Positions 47,812-59,281 of a stretch of DNA of 64,000 nucleotides are shown here, one piece after another; positions within the stretch are counted from its first letter, which is position 1; every line of letters starts with the position of its first letter. The stretch lies in NCBI GenBank assembly GCA_007922225.1, contig ML679941.1, forward strand, positions 58,181,849 to 58,245,848, read 5' to 3'. The notes under the pieces are model-generated. The model did no database searches and was not told where the DNA came from. It was given only the letters and a program-made list of their open reading frames with translations. The translations under genes were made by a program, and so were the position numbers. Source of the DNA: Emydura subglobosa (Eukaryota; Chordata; Testudines; Chelidae).

Positions 47812-47885
47812 GTGAAAACCTGCCACTCACTAAGGTCAACTGCAAAACTCCCATTGACTTCAGTGGGCCAGGATTTCACCCCTAC
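47812..47885. repeat. Short palindromic repeat
   Basis: GGGTGAAAACCTGCC at the left pairs inversely with GGCCAGGATTTCACCC at the right. A common amniote interspersed fragment type. It lies in the possible 3' UTR of gene 2. Confidence 0.5.
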
Positions 47886-47959
47886 TTTTAAAGTATATAG
47901 CAGTGAGAAAACATTTTAAAAGTGCATACAATATGTGCAACAATTTTTATATACATATT

Positions 47960-48237
47960 TCATTCATATCTATTACGCCTCCTTAATTCAGTCTCTTCTG
48001 GTTCCAGTATCTCTCTATTTATTACTTCTTGAACTTCTATCACCTTTGGCTCAATCAGCTGATTAAGTGTGAATTCATCATCAAACAGTTCATTCTCTTC
48101 CCTTCTGTAATGACCATCAGTATCTTCAAGTAGATCTTCAATATTATGATTTTCATTGTCATCTGTTTTATCCTGAGGGTGTTTGCCAAGTGACTGAATG
48201 AGATCTTCAAGTTTCTCATTACATGTGTGATTAACAT
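47960..48237 (-). CDS. Gene 2 (RIC3/CCDC107-like), last coding exon
   Basis: The acceptor AAATTAAG ends at 48238 and the stop TGA is at 47962-47960. It encodes 91 residues, entered in phase 1: VNHTCNEKLEDLIQSLGK, then a strongly acidic stretch (EDLLEDTDGHYRREENELFD) and a basic C-terminus ELRRRNRYE. The LRRRN ending recalls the C-terminal LRKRN of RIC3. The acidic tail would lie on the same side of the membrane as the coiled coil. The frame is free of stops and joins exon 48735-48844 in phase. Confidence 0.7.
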
Positions 48238-48734
48238 CTTAATTTACAAAAAAGAAAATGGAGATTTAAGATTAGTGATAGCGTTCTCAGTTTCAGAAGT
48301 CATTCTTAGAAGTTTCAGTTTTAAATTCCTCCAAAAAAAGTCTGACTAATACATTAGCGATGTTGTGAGGTTGACAGCTCATGACACATTTGGAAAATTC
48401 CAGGCTCACAAATAAAGCAGCAGATGATTTCTGGCTATAACTGCAGCAGTGTATTCTGATAGGACTGAGCTATGTTCCCACCTCTTAAGAGCCAACAGCT
48501 CAATTTATAACTAGATATACCTCAAGTAAGAAGTGAGCTGCTACTTTTGTAGACTACAACTAGTGGCAAAAAATAAGATTTTAAAATGCTTTCTGATATC
48601 TACCAGTCTGGAAGTAAGAACCATATTGCATCCAAGATATGTGAACAGAACATTAAATTCTTTACAACTCAAATAAGCTCAACACTGATTTTACTATAGT
48701 AAGGATCTACAACATTGCCTGAAAAATGAAATAC
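48238..48734. other. Intron of gene 2, nothing recognised
   Basis: Short AT-rich intron with consensus ends on the minus strand. Confidence 0.5.
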
Positions 48735-48844
48735 CTTTTAGTTTCATTTCTGATTTATCCAATCCACTTTCCTTCATCAGCTGTCTAATGGACTGGAGCT
48801 GTGTCATTATTTCATCTCTCTGTTCACAAGCCAATGCATTAACA
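48735..48844 (-). CDS. Gene 2 (RIC3/CCDC107-like), coding exon 4
   Basis: This 110-nt exon has acceptor TTCATTTCAG and donor GTATTT. The first base completes a Cys codon with exon 3 and the last base starts an Asp codon with exon 5. It reads VNALACEQRDEIMTQLQSIR and then QLMKESGLDK. The heptad-like leucine/isoleucine spacing suggests continued coiled coil. The E-x-R...QL..I..LMKE pattern resembles the segment after the RIC3 coiled coil. Confidence 0.7.
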
Positions 48845-49489
48845 CTGAAATGAAGAGAAACAGACAAACAGCTGAAGGGTCACCTGAGCTACAATTGGAA
48901 ATGTCAAAATCACACTGAAAATATTATTCTGACTCCAGAGTAGACTGAACTGTTTTTTCAGGTGAATAACTACTATCATGACTGGATAAGTGACTAAAAA
49001 TCAGATTGCTAACAAGTTTTCAAAAGTCATTACATTTCCCTTAACACTGAGAAAAAAAGGACACAGCAAAATTGAAATACAGTTGCTGGATGATTTAATC
49101 ACTGAATTCTTAGGATGGATGCTCCAGTTGCAGAAGTGCCCACTGAAAGAAGGAATTAACAATGAAAGCTATTCTAGACAACTTGTCTACATAAGAACTT
49201 AGAAGGAGAACTTTATAGCTTGGATAAAAGGGTCTCGTGAAGATGTTTTGTTTTGAAGAGACTGCCTTTAGAGTATTAACTAATTGTAAGTTTGTCGATG
49301 AATTTTCTGTTTTAATAAGGAGTTTCAACACATGCAGTATCTCTTAACTTTCAATACATTATTGAATTTAGCTCAAAAACAGCACTGAGATAGATTTGTT
49401 TCAATTTAATAATGTAGTTCTCATGAAAGGTGTTAATCAACACCTTTGCAGTACTCAGTTCATGCACAGATAGGAACTTCATTGCTGCT
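48845..49489. other. Intron of gene 2, nothing recognised
   Basis: AT-rich intron before the LTR cluster. Confidence 0.4.
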
Positions 49490-49923
49490 TGTGATGCGGT
49501 GTCTACCCCACACTGGCACTGAAGGGGTTAAAAGCAGCCTAAGGAGGCTGTGCGGGGAGCAGCCAATTCAGGCCCAGCAGGCCCATATAAAAAGAGCTGC
49601 AGGGCCAGAGGTGGTCAATTGCTGCAGGGAGCCCAAAGGAGAGGACTGGGTTCCTAGTGGGCTGCACCTGAGACAGGGCAGCTACTAGCAGGGGAGCTAG
49701 AGAGAGAGCTCCAGGCTGGTTGCTGGTACTTGTGAGCTCGAGGCTCTGAGAGGAAGGCGAAGATGGTGATGGGACCACAGGGAAGAGGCCCAGGGAATTT
49801 GAAGGAGCACTGGTGAGAGGCAGCAGAAGGCTGCTAACAACAAGGTCTCTGGACCAGAACCTGGAATAATGAGCGGGCCCATATCCGCCCCCACTCACCA
49901 CTGTGGAAGTGGCAAGACTATAG
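49490..49923. mobile_element. LTR-like sequence
   Basis: Starts TGTGATGCGGTGTCTACCCC, has CATATAAAAAGAG near 49583 and ends near the adjacent LTR. The TGTGATGC start matches the start of the family at 50373, but the bodies differ. Could be another LTR subfamily; the ends are not proven. Confidence 0.35.
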
Positions 49924-52011
49924 TGTGACCCATCTATGCCTAGAATAGCCCACCTGAAAATGCCACAGTCAGGGCAGGCTGCAAAACAAGAGCAGATTCT
50001 CCTAGAACCGATGGGTAACAATGAAGTTAGATTTCCTGACCAGTCACAAACACTGCTCCTGATTTTCCACACTGGTTATCAAGAAGCTGTAACAAGAAAT
50101 ACACAGCCCCTGGCTCTCAAACACAAACTGGGTCCAGTAAAGACATAAGTTATCTAAATTCTATTCTCTTTACCACAATGTTCTTCAGATCCCCAAAGGG
50201 TCAGCCACATTTACAGATCCATATAAGTTTGGATCTTACCCAAAATACCATGCTGCCAGCCAATCCCTTAGTAACTAAAACTAAAGGTTCATTATAAAAG
50301 GAAAGAAATAAGAAGAGAGATGTTAAATGGTCAAAGCAATCAGATACATACACATGTCTGTAAAGTCCATATTGTGATGCTGGCTGAATTAGGGAGACCA
50401 TTTATGATATTATGCAACATCAATATTTCAAAATTACAATAATTCATATGAGACATATCATGTCAGGTACCATTAGAAAAGTCATAATTTCCTAAGTATG
50501 ATGATATTGTTTGTGTGTGTGTGTCATATTTGTATTGGAAGTTATGGATATGTTCGATGTATCTGTATTTCAACTTGTGATGTGTTTCTGGATGACATCC
50601 CAAACAGGATAGCTGCAGCAATAGTCTGCTTAATGGCTCATTAAGGAAACTCACAGGTACAATGGGTCCAGGGGGAGAAGCTAGAGATATACCTGATGAG
50701 TCATCAGGATTTACTCATGTGACGCTGCACTCCATCTTATTTCTATTAATTTCCATAAGCATCATGGAAATGGCCAAGGGACATAAAAGGCAGATGCACT
50801 CTGTCTGTTTTGTCTTCAGTCAGTCTTCACCTACCTCTGGATCAACTACTTAGCTACAATTGAAGCTGTTAAACAACTGGATGTGCACCAGAGGGACTAT
50901 ACAAGCCTGCAAACTCCACAATTCTACTGTAAACCTGATATATATGACTTTTAAATCATTTGTATGTATCTGATTGCTTTAGTCATTTAACATTTATCTT
51001 ATTATTTGTCTCTTTCCTGTTATAATAAACCTTTAGTTTTAGTTACTGAAGGATTGACTGGCAGCGTGGTATTTTGGTAAGATCCAAAAACTTATATTGA
51101 TCTGGTAATGTGGCTGATTCTTTGGTGCCAGGAAAAACTTTTTGGTAAACTTCTCTCTTTACTGGACCTAGTGGCTGATTGGGAGCCAGAGACTGAAATG
51201 GAGTAAAGGGGGCTGTGTGTATTTTGTTTTAGTTTCTTGATAACCAGTGTGGGGAATCAGAAGCATTGTTTGTGGCTGGTTGGGAAGTCTGACTTCAGTG
51301 TCACCCACCAGTGTTGGAAGAATCTGCTCTCCTTTTGCAGCCTGCCCTGACCTTGGCATTTCCAGGTGGCTACCCTAGGCACGGGTGGGTCACTCACTCA
51401 CTCTCTCACACTATATATCAGAGTCTCAGTAGAACTGTGGAGTTCGAGGCTTGTACAGTCCCTCTGGTGTACATCCAGTACCTGAATGGGTCTCCGTCCT
51501 TTCTTGAACAGCTGCAGTTGCAGATGAGTTGATCCAGAGGTAAGAAGCAGAAATGAAGACAAGATGAGGATGGTGCAGCTTCTTTTTATGACCCTTTGTC
51601 ATGTGGCTTGTCCCAAACACTGCCATGCGGCACATGGCATGGAAAGGCCTCAGAGTCCCCTGTCCCTAGGCATTTCTTACAAGCCCATGTGACTCATAAG
51701 ATGTAGCCCCTGGGTTCTCTCACTACCTTTGAGTTCCCTTGACGGACCATTAAGCAGGCTTAGTGCTGCTGCCATCCTGTCTGGGGTGTCACCCAGAAAC
51801 ACAGCATAAGTGTTTGGATACAGATATATCATACGTATTTAGAACTCAATACAACACTAGTACATACATATAAATGTACTTACCAATTTTAGCAAATTAT
51901 AACCCTTATAATGGTACCTGACATGGCATATCTCATATGAATTATTGTAATTTTGCAATATTGACATCAATAATATTATAAATGGTCACCCCTAATTCAG
52001 ACAGCATCACA
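49924..52011 (-). mobile_element. Solo LTR, older minus copy split by a plus copy
   Basis: The minus-strand LTR begins TGTGATGCTGTCTGAATTAG at 52011, runs to 51411, then resumes at 50372 and ends TCACA at 49924. Once the insert at 50373-51410 is removed, it is about 1.05 kb and colinear with it. No clear flanking duplication, since the right flank is truncated E3. Confidence 0.65.
50373..51410 (+). mobile_element. Solo LTR, 1.04 kb, inserted in its own family
   Basis: Begins TGTGATGCTGGCTGAATTAG and ends CTCTCTCACA. It has CATAAAAGG as a TATA-like motif near 50785 and AATAAA at 51024-51029. Inserted into the inverted older copy. Flanks CATAT and CTATA suggest a decayed 5-bp duplication. No internal coding region is present, so it is a solo LTR or a short non-autonomous element. 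Confidence 0.65.
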
Positions 52012-52029
52012 TTTTCTACCAAAGAAGTC

Positions 52030-53627
52030 TTATTTTTTTGGCCTCCTTGGCTTTTGGTGTTGGGCCCCATTCCTGCTCATTGGCTGCTGTCACAACCAAT
52101 GAGCCCAGTGGTAGGTATGGTGTTCAGAAATGTGTAACCTCTAGCTGGGACATATTTCTTTTCAGTTTTCTTTGCTGTCAGCTGAAGGGATTCTGCAGTC
52201 TGCTACAACACCTTGATACAGTCTATAATGGCATTATTCAGAGCCACTGTAGGCAGAGCACTGCCAGGATGTCCATGAGCGCATGGTAAGACTCTTTGAT
52301 CTTCTCCGCCTGGATCCCCAGGTTCTGAGCCACTCTCTTTAGGAGCTCCTGATGCGTCTTGTAATCATCCTGGGAGTGCAATGTCTGTTCCCAAGACAGA
52401 CTCATCCAGGGAAGAGGAGAAAGATGCCTGGACCAGTAGAGGGCATGGTTCTTCACTCATGGCACCATATGGGTCTCATGGTGCTGGCTCATGATATATG
52501 GCATCAGCCTCAGTACCAGAGCCTGGATCCTGCTCTGAGCAGGGTGGTGAAAGTGGTCTAGACTCTGAAGCTATGGAATATGACCTTCTGGAGTGCAAAC
52601 CTGGCTGCAGTGAGAAAGGTCAGGGGTTCCAGAAAGGCCAGTGTACTGGGAACTCCCACTGTCCTGATGGCCACACCACAGGTTGGACATCCTGGCTAAG
52701 ATCTACAACCAGAGAGTGCTGACTGGAGGGCTGATGCTGGCTCCTATGAGAGACCTAAGACTCCACCTCTGAGTCAGATGCTGAGAATTACCCAGCAACC
52801 AGGGCAGAGCGGTGCTGACGATCGGTGCCAGGAGGAAGGAGACCATGGCTGGGCCATTATGGCCAGTTTTCCCTTTGATGGCACCTGAAGCCTCAGTGTT
52901 CTGGAGGTTCTCCCTGCTGGCACCCTCGCTGACAGCTCCCGTATGGCCGGGAACAGTACCAATAGAGAGAATAACTCTCTTGCTGTGGCTAATGTCTCTG
53001 GTGTCGATGGTACCTCCAGGACAATGGAGCTCTGGTGGCTCTCCTGTGATGAAGAATCCATCGGTGCCAGACTCAACAGTTTCCAACCCAGAACCAGAGT
53101 CAATGGTTCTGTACGTGTTACTGGAGCCACAGAGTGCCCCGCACGGGTTGTGCTCTGCTAGAGTCTCTCTGCCCCACTGACCTTGGGGTTGAGGATCAAC
53201 CTCCTCAGTTCTTCTGCTTCTTCCTCGGCACCACTGATGGAGAGCGGTGCTGACGCTCCCTTGCTGGGGCGTTCTTCAGTGCCGGAGGTGACAACCGGTG
53301 TTGAGGCTCTCTAGGAGTAGAAGGAGCATCTTTTTTTGGTGCCAGAGATGAGGAACGGCAGTGAGAATCCTGAAGTATAGCTGGGGCGCCCCATATTGAG
53401 GCTGAGGTGTTCAGAGCAGAGTCTGAATGACTGGGTTCCAAGGAAGATCTTAGTACTGCCTCCATTAGAATGAATTTTAGCCTAGGATCTCTGTCCTTTA
53501 TAGTGCGGGTCCTGAAGCCTTTACAGATCTTGTAGCGCTCCTGCATATGAGCTTCCACCAGGCACTTAATGTAGCTGGAATGGGGATTACCCACAGGCAC
53601 AGGCTTGTGACAAGTCACATGAGGCAT
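52030..53627 (-). pseudogene. E3 gag remnant
   Basis: The N-terminal part (53627-53205) keeps SYIKCLVEAHMQERYKICKG, with most zinc ligands of the E2 Gag changed, followed by TRTIKDRDPRLKFILMEAVL. Further on, DYKTHQELLKRVAQNLG (near 52365-52315) matches the E2 Gag core. Frames change repeatedly, so it is non-functional. The long plus-strand ORFs here are shadows. Confidence 0.7.
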
Positions 53628-53805
53628 GCCCCAGTACTGGGCAGAGATTAACCCCGCTGAGCGGGGTTCTGTTAATCTAACTCATTATTTATCTAAAAGA
53701 ACTGAAACTTAATTACTAAAAAGAAGTTAACTATATACAATGAGTTAGAGAAAAGTCCACTGAGGAAGTACTTGCAGAATGCAAGGATGAGGCCATTCCA
53801 GCTAC

Positions 53806-53992
53806 TGTCACGGGCACTAAGGAGGAACTGAAGGGGCTGTGGATCAGCGGAGCCTTATAAACATACGCGACTCCAGGGGGCACTACAGCCGACCTGACAG
53901 ATACCACTGAGGGAAAAACTTTCCACCGGCGATGCTCAGGGCAAGCACACACCTACACTGGAATGGGGGGACATGAACAAGCACTTGAAGAA
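53806..53992. repeat. E3 terminal repeat (5' side)
   Basis: TACTGTCACGGGCACTAAGG and CTCCAGGGGGCACTACAGCC match the layout of the E1 and E2 right repeats, ending GCACTTGAAGAA. A TTATAAAC motif at 53853 replaces the TATATAGG box. Confidence 0.7.
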
Positions 53993-54264
53993 TATCACTT
54001 TACAGTATTACCTCTGTTACTATGCTGCTTACATTTATATGTGAACAAGGGAGCTGTCTGTAGGACTGCCTGTTTAAATCTGCAGAGTTGGCTACTGTCT
54101 GTACAGCATTATACAAATGCTACGTTACAAACAAGGTTTCTCAGTAACTCTCACCTCATAAATAATATCTTTTCAGAGGTTTGTAACTCCCTAAAAAGTT
54201 AGAAGGCAATTAGTAAAATTTTATGCATGGCATAAACAGTATTCTTTATCCTGAAATTACTCAC

Positions 54265-54355
54265 CAGTTTGACAGGGGATCTAACTGAGTCAATAAAGAA
54301 TTTAACATTTTCTCTGTCTGCGCTAGATGCTGCTCCAGTTCCAAAAGTTGATGTT
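54265..54355 (-). CDS. Gene 2 (RIC3/CCDC107-like), coding exon 3
   Basis: This 91-nt exon has acceptor TCTCTTTTAG and donor GTGAGT. It completes a Glu codon from exon 2 and ends with TG, completed as Cys by exon 4. It reads HQLLELEQHLAQTEKMLNSL then LTQLDPLSN. Leucine spacing indicates a coiled coil. The LAQTE..L..L..QLDPL pattern is the strongest link to CCDC107, as I recall that protein; RIC3 has a similar coil at this place. Confidence 0.73.
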
Positions 54356-55045
54356 CTAAAAGAGAAGATTGCATATTAGACATGAGTTTGCACTGCAAGA
54401 TGGTAGCAAAGAAACAAAAGCCAATTATGTTTTTGGTTGGGTATAGATTATCAAAGAGAAAAAAAGTAACCCCTTCTCTATAAAACTTTGGAGTGACTGT
54501 GTGTGTGTGTAAAAGTTGTTCAGCTCTTGGAACCACCTTACCAAAAAGAGGTAAAACTGGAGTTAAGAAAAAGAGTAACTCCATTTATCAGATAAATGAA
54601 AAAAAATTGACTAACGAAAGAAAAACTTCACACATTAATATTTTCCTAAGGCATGATATGGAGGACACACCAACAGGCTGTGGGTATTCAAAGGATGTAA
54701 ATCCCAGTAAAGGCAAAGGAGTTGGTTAGGGTAGTAAATAAAAAGGAATGTAACTAGGAGCAATAATGGGAAAATCATGACTATAAAGGGCAAGACCTCC
54801 CAATAGTAACTATTAAGCTCTACTTCAGGTTCCCCAAGAGAAGTTACAGAAACCACACTACTTGGCATTTACCCTATGCTCTGTAAGATACTAGAACATG
54901 GGGAACAGTCCTTTATTAGCATGAAGTGGAAGTGGATTACTCCACTAATCGTTACTACATCTTTTCTATAAAGCTGTTATGCTTCTTAAATACATTAAAG
55001 TTTGACATGTCCAGTCTGACCTACTCTAAAAATGACACACTAGTT
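54356..55045. other. Intron of gene 2, nothing recognised
   Basis: AT-rich intron up to the hAT element. Confidence 0.4.
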
Positions 55046-55900
55046 CAGGGGTCGGCAACCTTTGGGAAGGACCGAGCCAAGTCTTCCCACTGCCCCTTTC
55101 TAGGAGCTGTGGGCTCCCAGCACCCTGCCAGGGGCTTACAGGGTGTCCGGCGCCCAGGGGCCACTATTTTTATTTGCGCCCTCCCCGGTGCCAGCGGAGT
55201 GGGGGGTTTACAGGCCATTTCCTGCTCTCCCTCTTCCCCTCCCAGTCAGCAGCATGGCTCTGGTGCCCCTCTGTGGAGGAGGGCGGGGGCGGGCTGGTGG
55301 GGGGAGGAGGAGGAGACATGCCGGCCAGGCCCTCCTCTAAGGAGCCAACCCCCGCTGACATCCCTGGCAGCCCTCCAGCAGGGAGCCGGAATCAAAAAGG
55401 TAGATGCCACCGGGCCACCCAGCGGCAGGGGAAAGGCTGCCTGGCCCCTGTGCACCCAGGGTCCTCTCGGCTCCCTAGACGCTCCCAGCGCAAGGGCGGA
55501 AGAGAGGCCAGGAGGCTGAGGGCCTGGTTGGTGCATCACTGGCCGTGGCCAGGAGCCTCTCCCAGCCCCAAGCAGTGCCATGCAGTGGCCGCTCCCCCGC
55601 CCCCACCTGCTTTGCACCAGGAGTGGCGCAGCTCCAGCCAGGGCACTGCTGGGCCCATGAGGGAGAGGGGCGGGTCCACAAGGGGGAGTGGCTGCTGCAC
55701 AGCACTGGTTGGGGCCGGGAGCAGCGCAGCTCCAGCTGGGGCGCCCCCACTGGGCTCATGTGGGAGGGGGCAGGGCCGGAAGGGGGGGAGCAGCTGCCAC
55801 GCAGCGCTGAGCTGCTTGGGGCTGCGAGTGGCGCCGTGTGCCGCTCAAGATCATCGTGCGTGCCACCTTTGGCATACGTGCTACAGGTTGCCGATCCCTG
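55046..55900. mobile_element. Non-autonomous hAT element, 855 bp, very GC-rich
   Basis: Ends CAGGGGTCGGCAACCT and AGGTTGCCGATCCCTG are inverted. Exact 8-bp duplication CACTAGTT (55038-55045 and 55901-55908). The interior is GC-rich and yields four overlapping long ORFs on both strands, none with transposase motifs. Confidence 0.88.
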
Positions 55901-55994
55901 CACTAGTTCACACTGATCGTCTGCTCTAGAGAGTCTGACCAAAAAAGCAGATTATAATCTACTTAAACACCCACCCCTCCACACACCCACCCCT

Positions 55995-55995
<1 letters not shown>

Positions 55996-56042
<47 letters not shown>
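55996..56042. repeat. CA microsatellite
   Basis: Uninterrupted CA run, preceded by two CACACACCCACCCCTC units. Confidence 0.95.
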
Positions 56043-56043
<1 letters not shown>

Positions 56044-56072
56044 AAATTAATGTATTGGAGAGCATTCAACCA

Positions 56073-56750
56073 ACCATAAGAACGCCCATATTGAGTCAGA
56101 CCAATGGTCCATCTAGCCCAGTATCCTGTCTTTCAACAGTGGCCAATGTCAGGTGCTTCAAATAGAATAAACAAAAAAGGGCAATTATCAAGTGATTCCT
56201 CCCCTATCGTCCACTCCCAGCTTCTCAGAGTCAGAAGCCAGGGCCAGCCAGAGCACAGGGCTGCATCCTTGACTATATTGGTCATTGATGGACTATCCTC
56301 CATGAAATTACCCAATTCTTTTTTGAACCCAGTTATATTTTTGGCCTTGACAACATCCCCTGGCAATGAATTCCACAGATTGACTGTGCATTGTGTGAAG
56401 CAGTACTTCCTTTTGTTTATTTTAAACCTACTTCCTATTCATTCCATTGGGTGATTTCTGGTTCTTGTATTATATGAAGGAGTAAATAACACTTCCTTTC
56501 TCCACACCATTCATGAATTTATAGAACTCTATCATATGCCCGTCGTCATTTTTTTTCCAAGCTTAAAAGTCCCAGTCTTTTTAATCTCTCCTAATATTGA
56601 AGTTGTTCCATACCCCTAATCATTTTTGTTGCCTTCTCTGTACTTTTTCCAATTCAAACATAATTTTTTTGAGATGGGGCAACCAGACCTGCCCGCGGTA
56701 TTTAAGTTGTAGGCATACCATGAATTTATATAGTGGCATTATGAAATCTT
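56073..56750 (-). mobile_element. CR1 LINE fragment
   Basis: Starts CATAAGAACGCCCATATTGA and GTCAGACCAATGGTCCATCT, the reverse-oriented 3' region of a CR1 subfamily common in turtles. Decayed. Confidence 0.72.
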
Positions 56751-56870
56751 GGAGTTATTGTGGATAGTTCTCTGAAAACATCCACTCAACGTGCAGCAGC
56801 AGTAGTCAAAAAAGCTAACATTGTTAGGAATCATTAGGAAAGGGATAGATGATGATAAAACACAAGACCT
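56751..56870 (+). mobile_element. CR1 LINE short plus fragment
   Basis: CTTGGAGTTATTGTGGATAG onward resembles plus-oriented CR1 ORF2 end sequence. Confidence 0.5.
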
Positions 56871-57094
56871 TTTTCTTAAGTGGTAACAGCTAATTTAGAT
56901 CCTATCATTTTGCATGTACAGTAAGGATTACGTTCTCCAGTATGCATTACTTTGCATTTATCAACCAAGAATGTCCTTTTATAGTAGGTTATTCTAAATT
57001 GTAGTTATGTCCTCATTGCCAAGCAGAATGAACCAAGCAATCAACAAAAAAAGTCATGTCCTTAACATTTTGAAACCAAATGCTCACAAGTAGC
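56871..57094. other. Intron of gene 2, probable CR1 debris
   Basis: GCATTACTTTGCATTTATCA near 56942 is typical of reverse-oriented CR1. Too decayed for boundaries. Confidence 0.4.
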
Positions 57095-59010
57095 TCTTTA
57101 ATTACTGAAAAAAATCAAAAAGGAATTGTAAAAGTGTGGAAAGAGACAAATTGCTATGGATGAATACAAAAGAATAGGACATGCAAGTAGAGTCAAAAAT
57201 CAGACAGCTTAAGGCGCAAAATGTGTTACCAAACAAGAACCATAAAAAAAGACAGTGAGAAGAGGTTCTATAAATACATTAGGGGCAAGAGAAAGGAAAA
57301 TGTTGGACCACTGCTTGGCAGGAAGAAGGAGAACGGTTAACAGGTGACATCAAGAAAGTGAAGATGTTTAATGCCTGTTTCGCTTCAGTCTTCCAAAAAA
57401 AGGTTAACTGTGACCAAATGCTTAACACAATATTAACAACAAGAGGGAAGGAAAACAAAAGCCAGTATAGGGAAAGACTAGGTTAAAGAATATTTAGGTA
57501 AGTTGTACGTATTCAAGTTGGCAGGGCCTGACAAAAAAAGTTTACCCTAGGGAATTTAAGGAATTAGACATAGCAATCTCAGAACCATTAGTAATTATCT
57601 TCAAAAACTCATAGGGGACAGCTGAAGTCCCAGAAGCCTGGAAAACAGCAAACATAGTACATATCTTTTAAAAAGGAAGCAAAGAGGATGCAGGATATGA
57701 AAAACCAGTCAGCCTAACTTTGATACCTGGAAAGATACTGGAACAAGTTATTCAAAACAACAATGAATTTGTAATAACCTACAGGATAATAGGATTACAT
57801 GTAATAGCCCACATGGATTCATCAAGAATAAATCATGACAGGCCAACCTAATCTCCATCTTTGATAGGGAGACTGGCCCACTGGATGGGGGAAGCAGTAC
57901 ATGTGATCAATCTTTGATGTTAGTAAGGTTTTGATACAGTCCCACGTGACAATCTCATAAGCAAACTAGGGAAATGTAGTCTAGGGGAAATTACTAAAGA
58001 GTGGATGCGTAACTGGTTGAAAGACATTCTCAAATGGTAGTTATCAATGGTTCACTGTCAAATTGGGAGGGTGTATCTAATGGGGTCCCGCAGGAGTCAG
58101 TCCTGGGTCCAGTACTATTCCATATTTCCATTAATGATTTGGAATGAAGTGGAGAATATGTTCATAAAGTCTGCAGATGACATCAAGCTGGAAGGGGTTG
58201 CAATCACTTTGGAGGACAGGATTAGAATTCAAAATGAAACTGAAGAATTGATCTGGAGTCAACAAGATGAAATTCAATAAAGACAAGAGCAAAGTACTAC
58301 ACATGGGAAGGAATAATCAAATGTGTAAACACAAATTGGGAAAAAACTGGCTAGGCAGTAGTATCGCAGAAAAAGGATGAGGGTGTTACAGTAGATCATA
58401 ATTTGAATATGAGCCAACAATGTCAATCAGTTGCAAAAATGTCTACTGTCATTCTGGGGTGTATTAAAAAGAGTATTGTAAGACATAGGAGGTTATTGTC
58501 CCACTCTAATTAGCACTGGTAGGCCTCAGCTAAAGTATTGTGTTCAATTTTGGGCAGAACGTTTTAAGAAATATGTTGGTAAGCTAGAGAATTCTGTGGA
58601 AAGCAACAAAAATGAGAAGAGGTTTAGAAAACCTGATATATAAGGAAAGATCAAACAATGGGGCATATTTAGTCTTGAGAAAAAAAGCTGAGAGTGGACC
58701 TGATAACAGTCTTCAAATATGGTAAGCGCTGTTATAAAGAGAATGGTGATCAATTGTTCTCCATGTCCACTCAAGGCAGGACAAGTAGTAATTGGTTTAA
58801 TCTGCAGCAATGGAGATGGAGGATATTAAGAAAAACACTCTCACTATAAGGATAGCTAAACTCTGGAATAGGCTTTCAAGGGAGGTTGTGGAATCCTTGC
58901 CAGAGGCTTTTAAGGAAAGGCTGGACAAATTTGGTGCTGCCTCAGCACAGAGGATGGGCTAGACAATTGTTCTGAGTCCATTCCAGGCCCACATTTCTAT
59001 GATTGTGGGT
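57095..59010 (+). mobile_element. CR1 LINE, 3' half
   Basis: Plus-oriented CR1 from inside ORF2 (for example TTTAATGCCTGTTTCGCTTC near 57370) through CTCATAAGCAAACTAGGGAA and SVLGP-type coding debris near 58100 to the 3' end near TTCTATGATTGTG at 58998. About 1.9 kb; frame-broken. Confidence 0.78.
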
Positions 59011-59214
59011 ATGTCAATACTGAGCATGGCTCTATACCTATCACATATCCAAACACCTCGTTTTAAGCTTAATAGCCTTGTTAATGTTCCTTAAAACATT
59101 TTAATAAACTAAGAACTGGATTTTGTTCTGCAACATATCAATGAATACATATTGTTTGATTTTAGAAGGAAAACTGCATTTTGTAATTATGCATGTTCTG
59201 AACTTATGCCTTGC

Positions 59215-59281
59215 CTGTTTCTTTTGCCTTATCTTCTGAATTTTTCTCTTTCTTGGAAGAGCTTCCTTCTTGAGATTTCAT
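59215..59281 (-). CDS. Gene 2 (RIC3/CCDC107-like), coding exon 2, with a GC donor
   Basis: This 67-nt exon is entered in phase 0 and reads MKSQEGSSSKKEKNSEDKAK then ET, ending with one G. Its acceptor is TTTTTTTATAG. The donor is CAG then GCAAGG, a GC-AG intron with otherwise strong donor consensus; no GT donor is available in phase. It encodes the charged linker between membrane helix and coiled coil. Confidence 0.66.

Larger units (their letters stand above)
52012..53992 (-). mobile_element. DIRS-type retrotransposon E3, 5' fragment
   Basis: Retains the 5' inverted terminal repeat (53806-53992), the leader and part of gag. It is truncated at 52012 against the LTR cluster. No RT, recombinase or 3' terminal repeat is seen nearby. 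Diverged from both E1 and E2. Lies in the gene 2 intron between coding exons 3 and 4, in the gene's orientation. Confidence 0.78.

Noticed and set aside
49539..50072. 177-residue minus ORF
   Set aside because: It spans LTR-like repeats of two families and has no recognised domain.
52352..53180. Plus-strand ORFs of up to 122 residues
   Set aside because: They are antisense to the E3 gag remnant.
54926..55942. ORFs of 120-251 residues on both strands
   Set aside because: They lie within a GC-rich non-autonomous hAT element bounded by CACTAGTT duplications and cross its ends.
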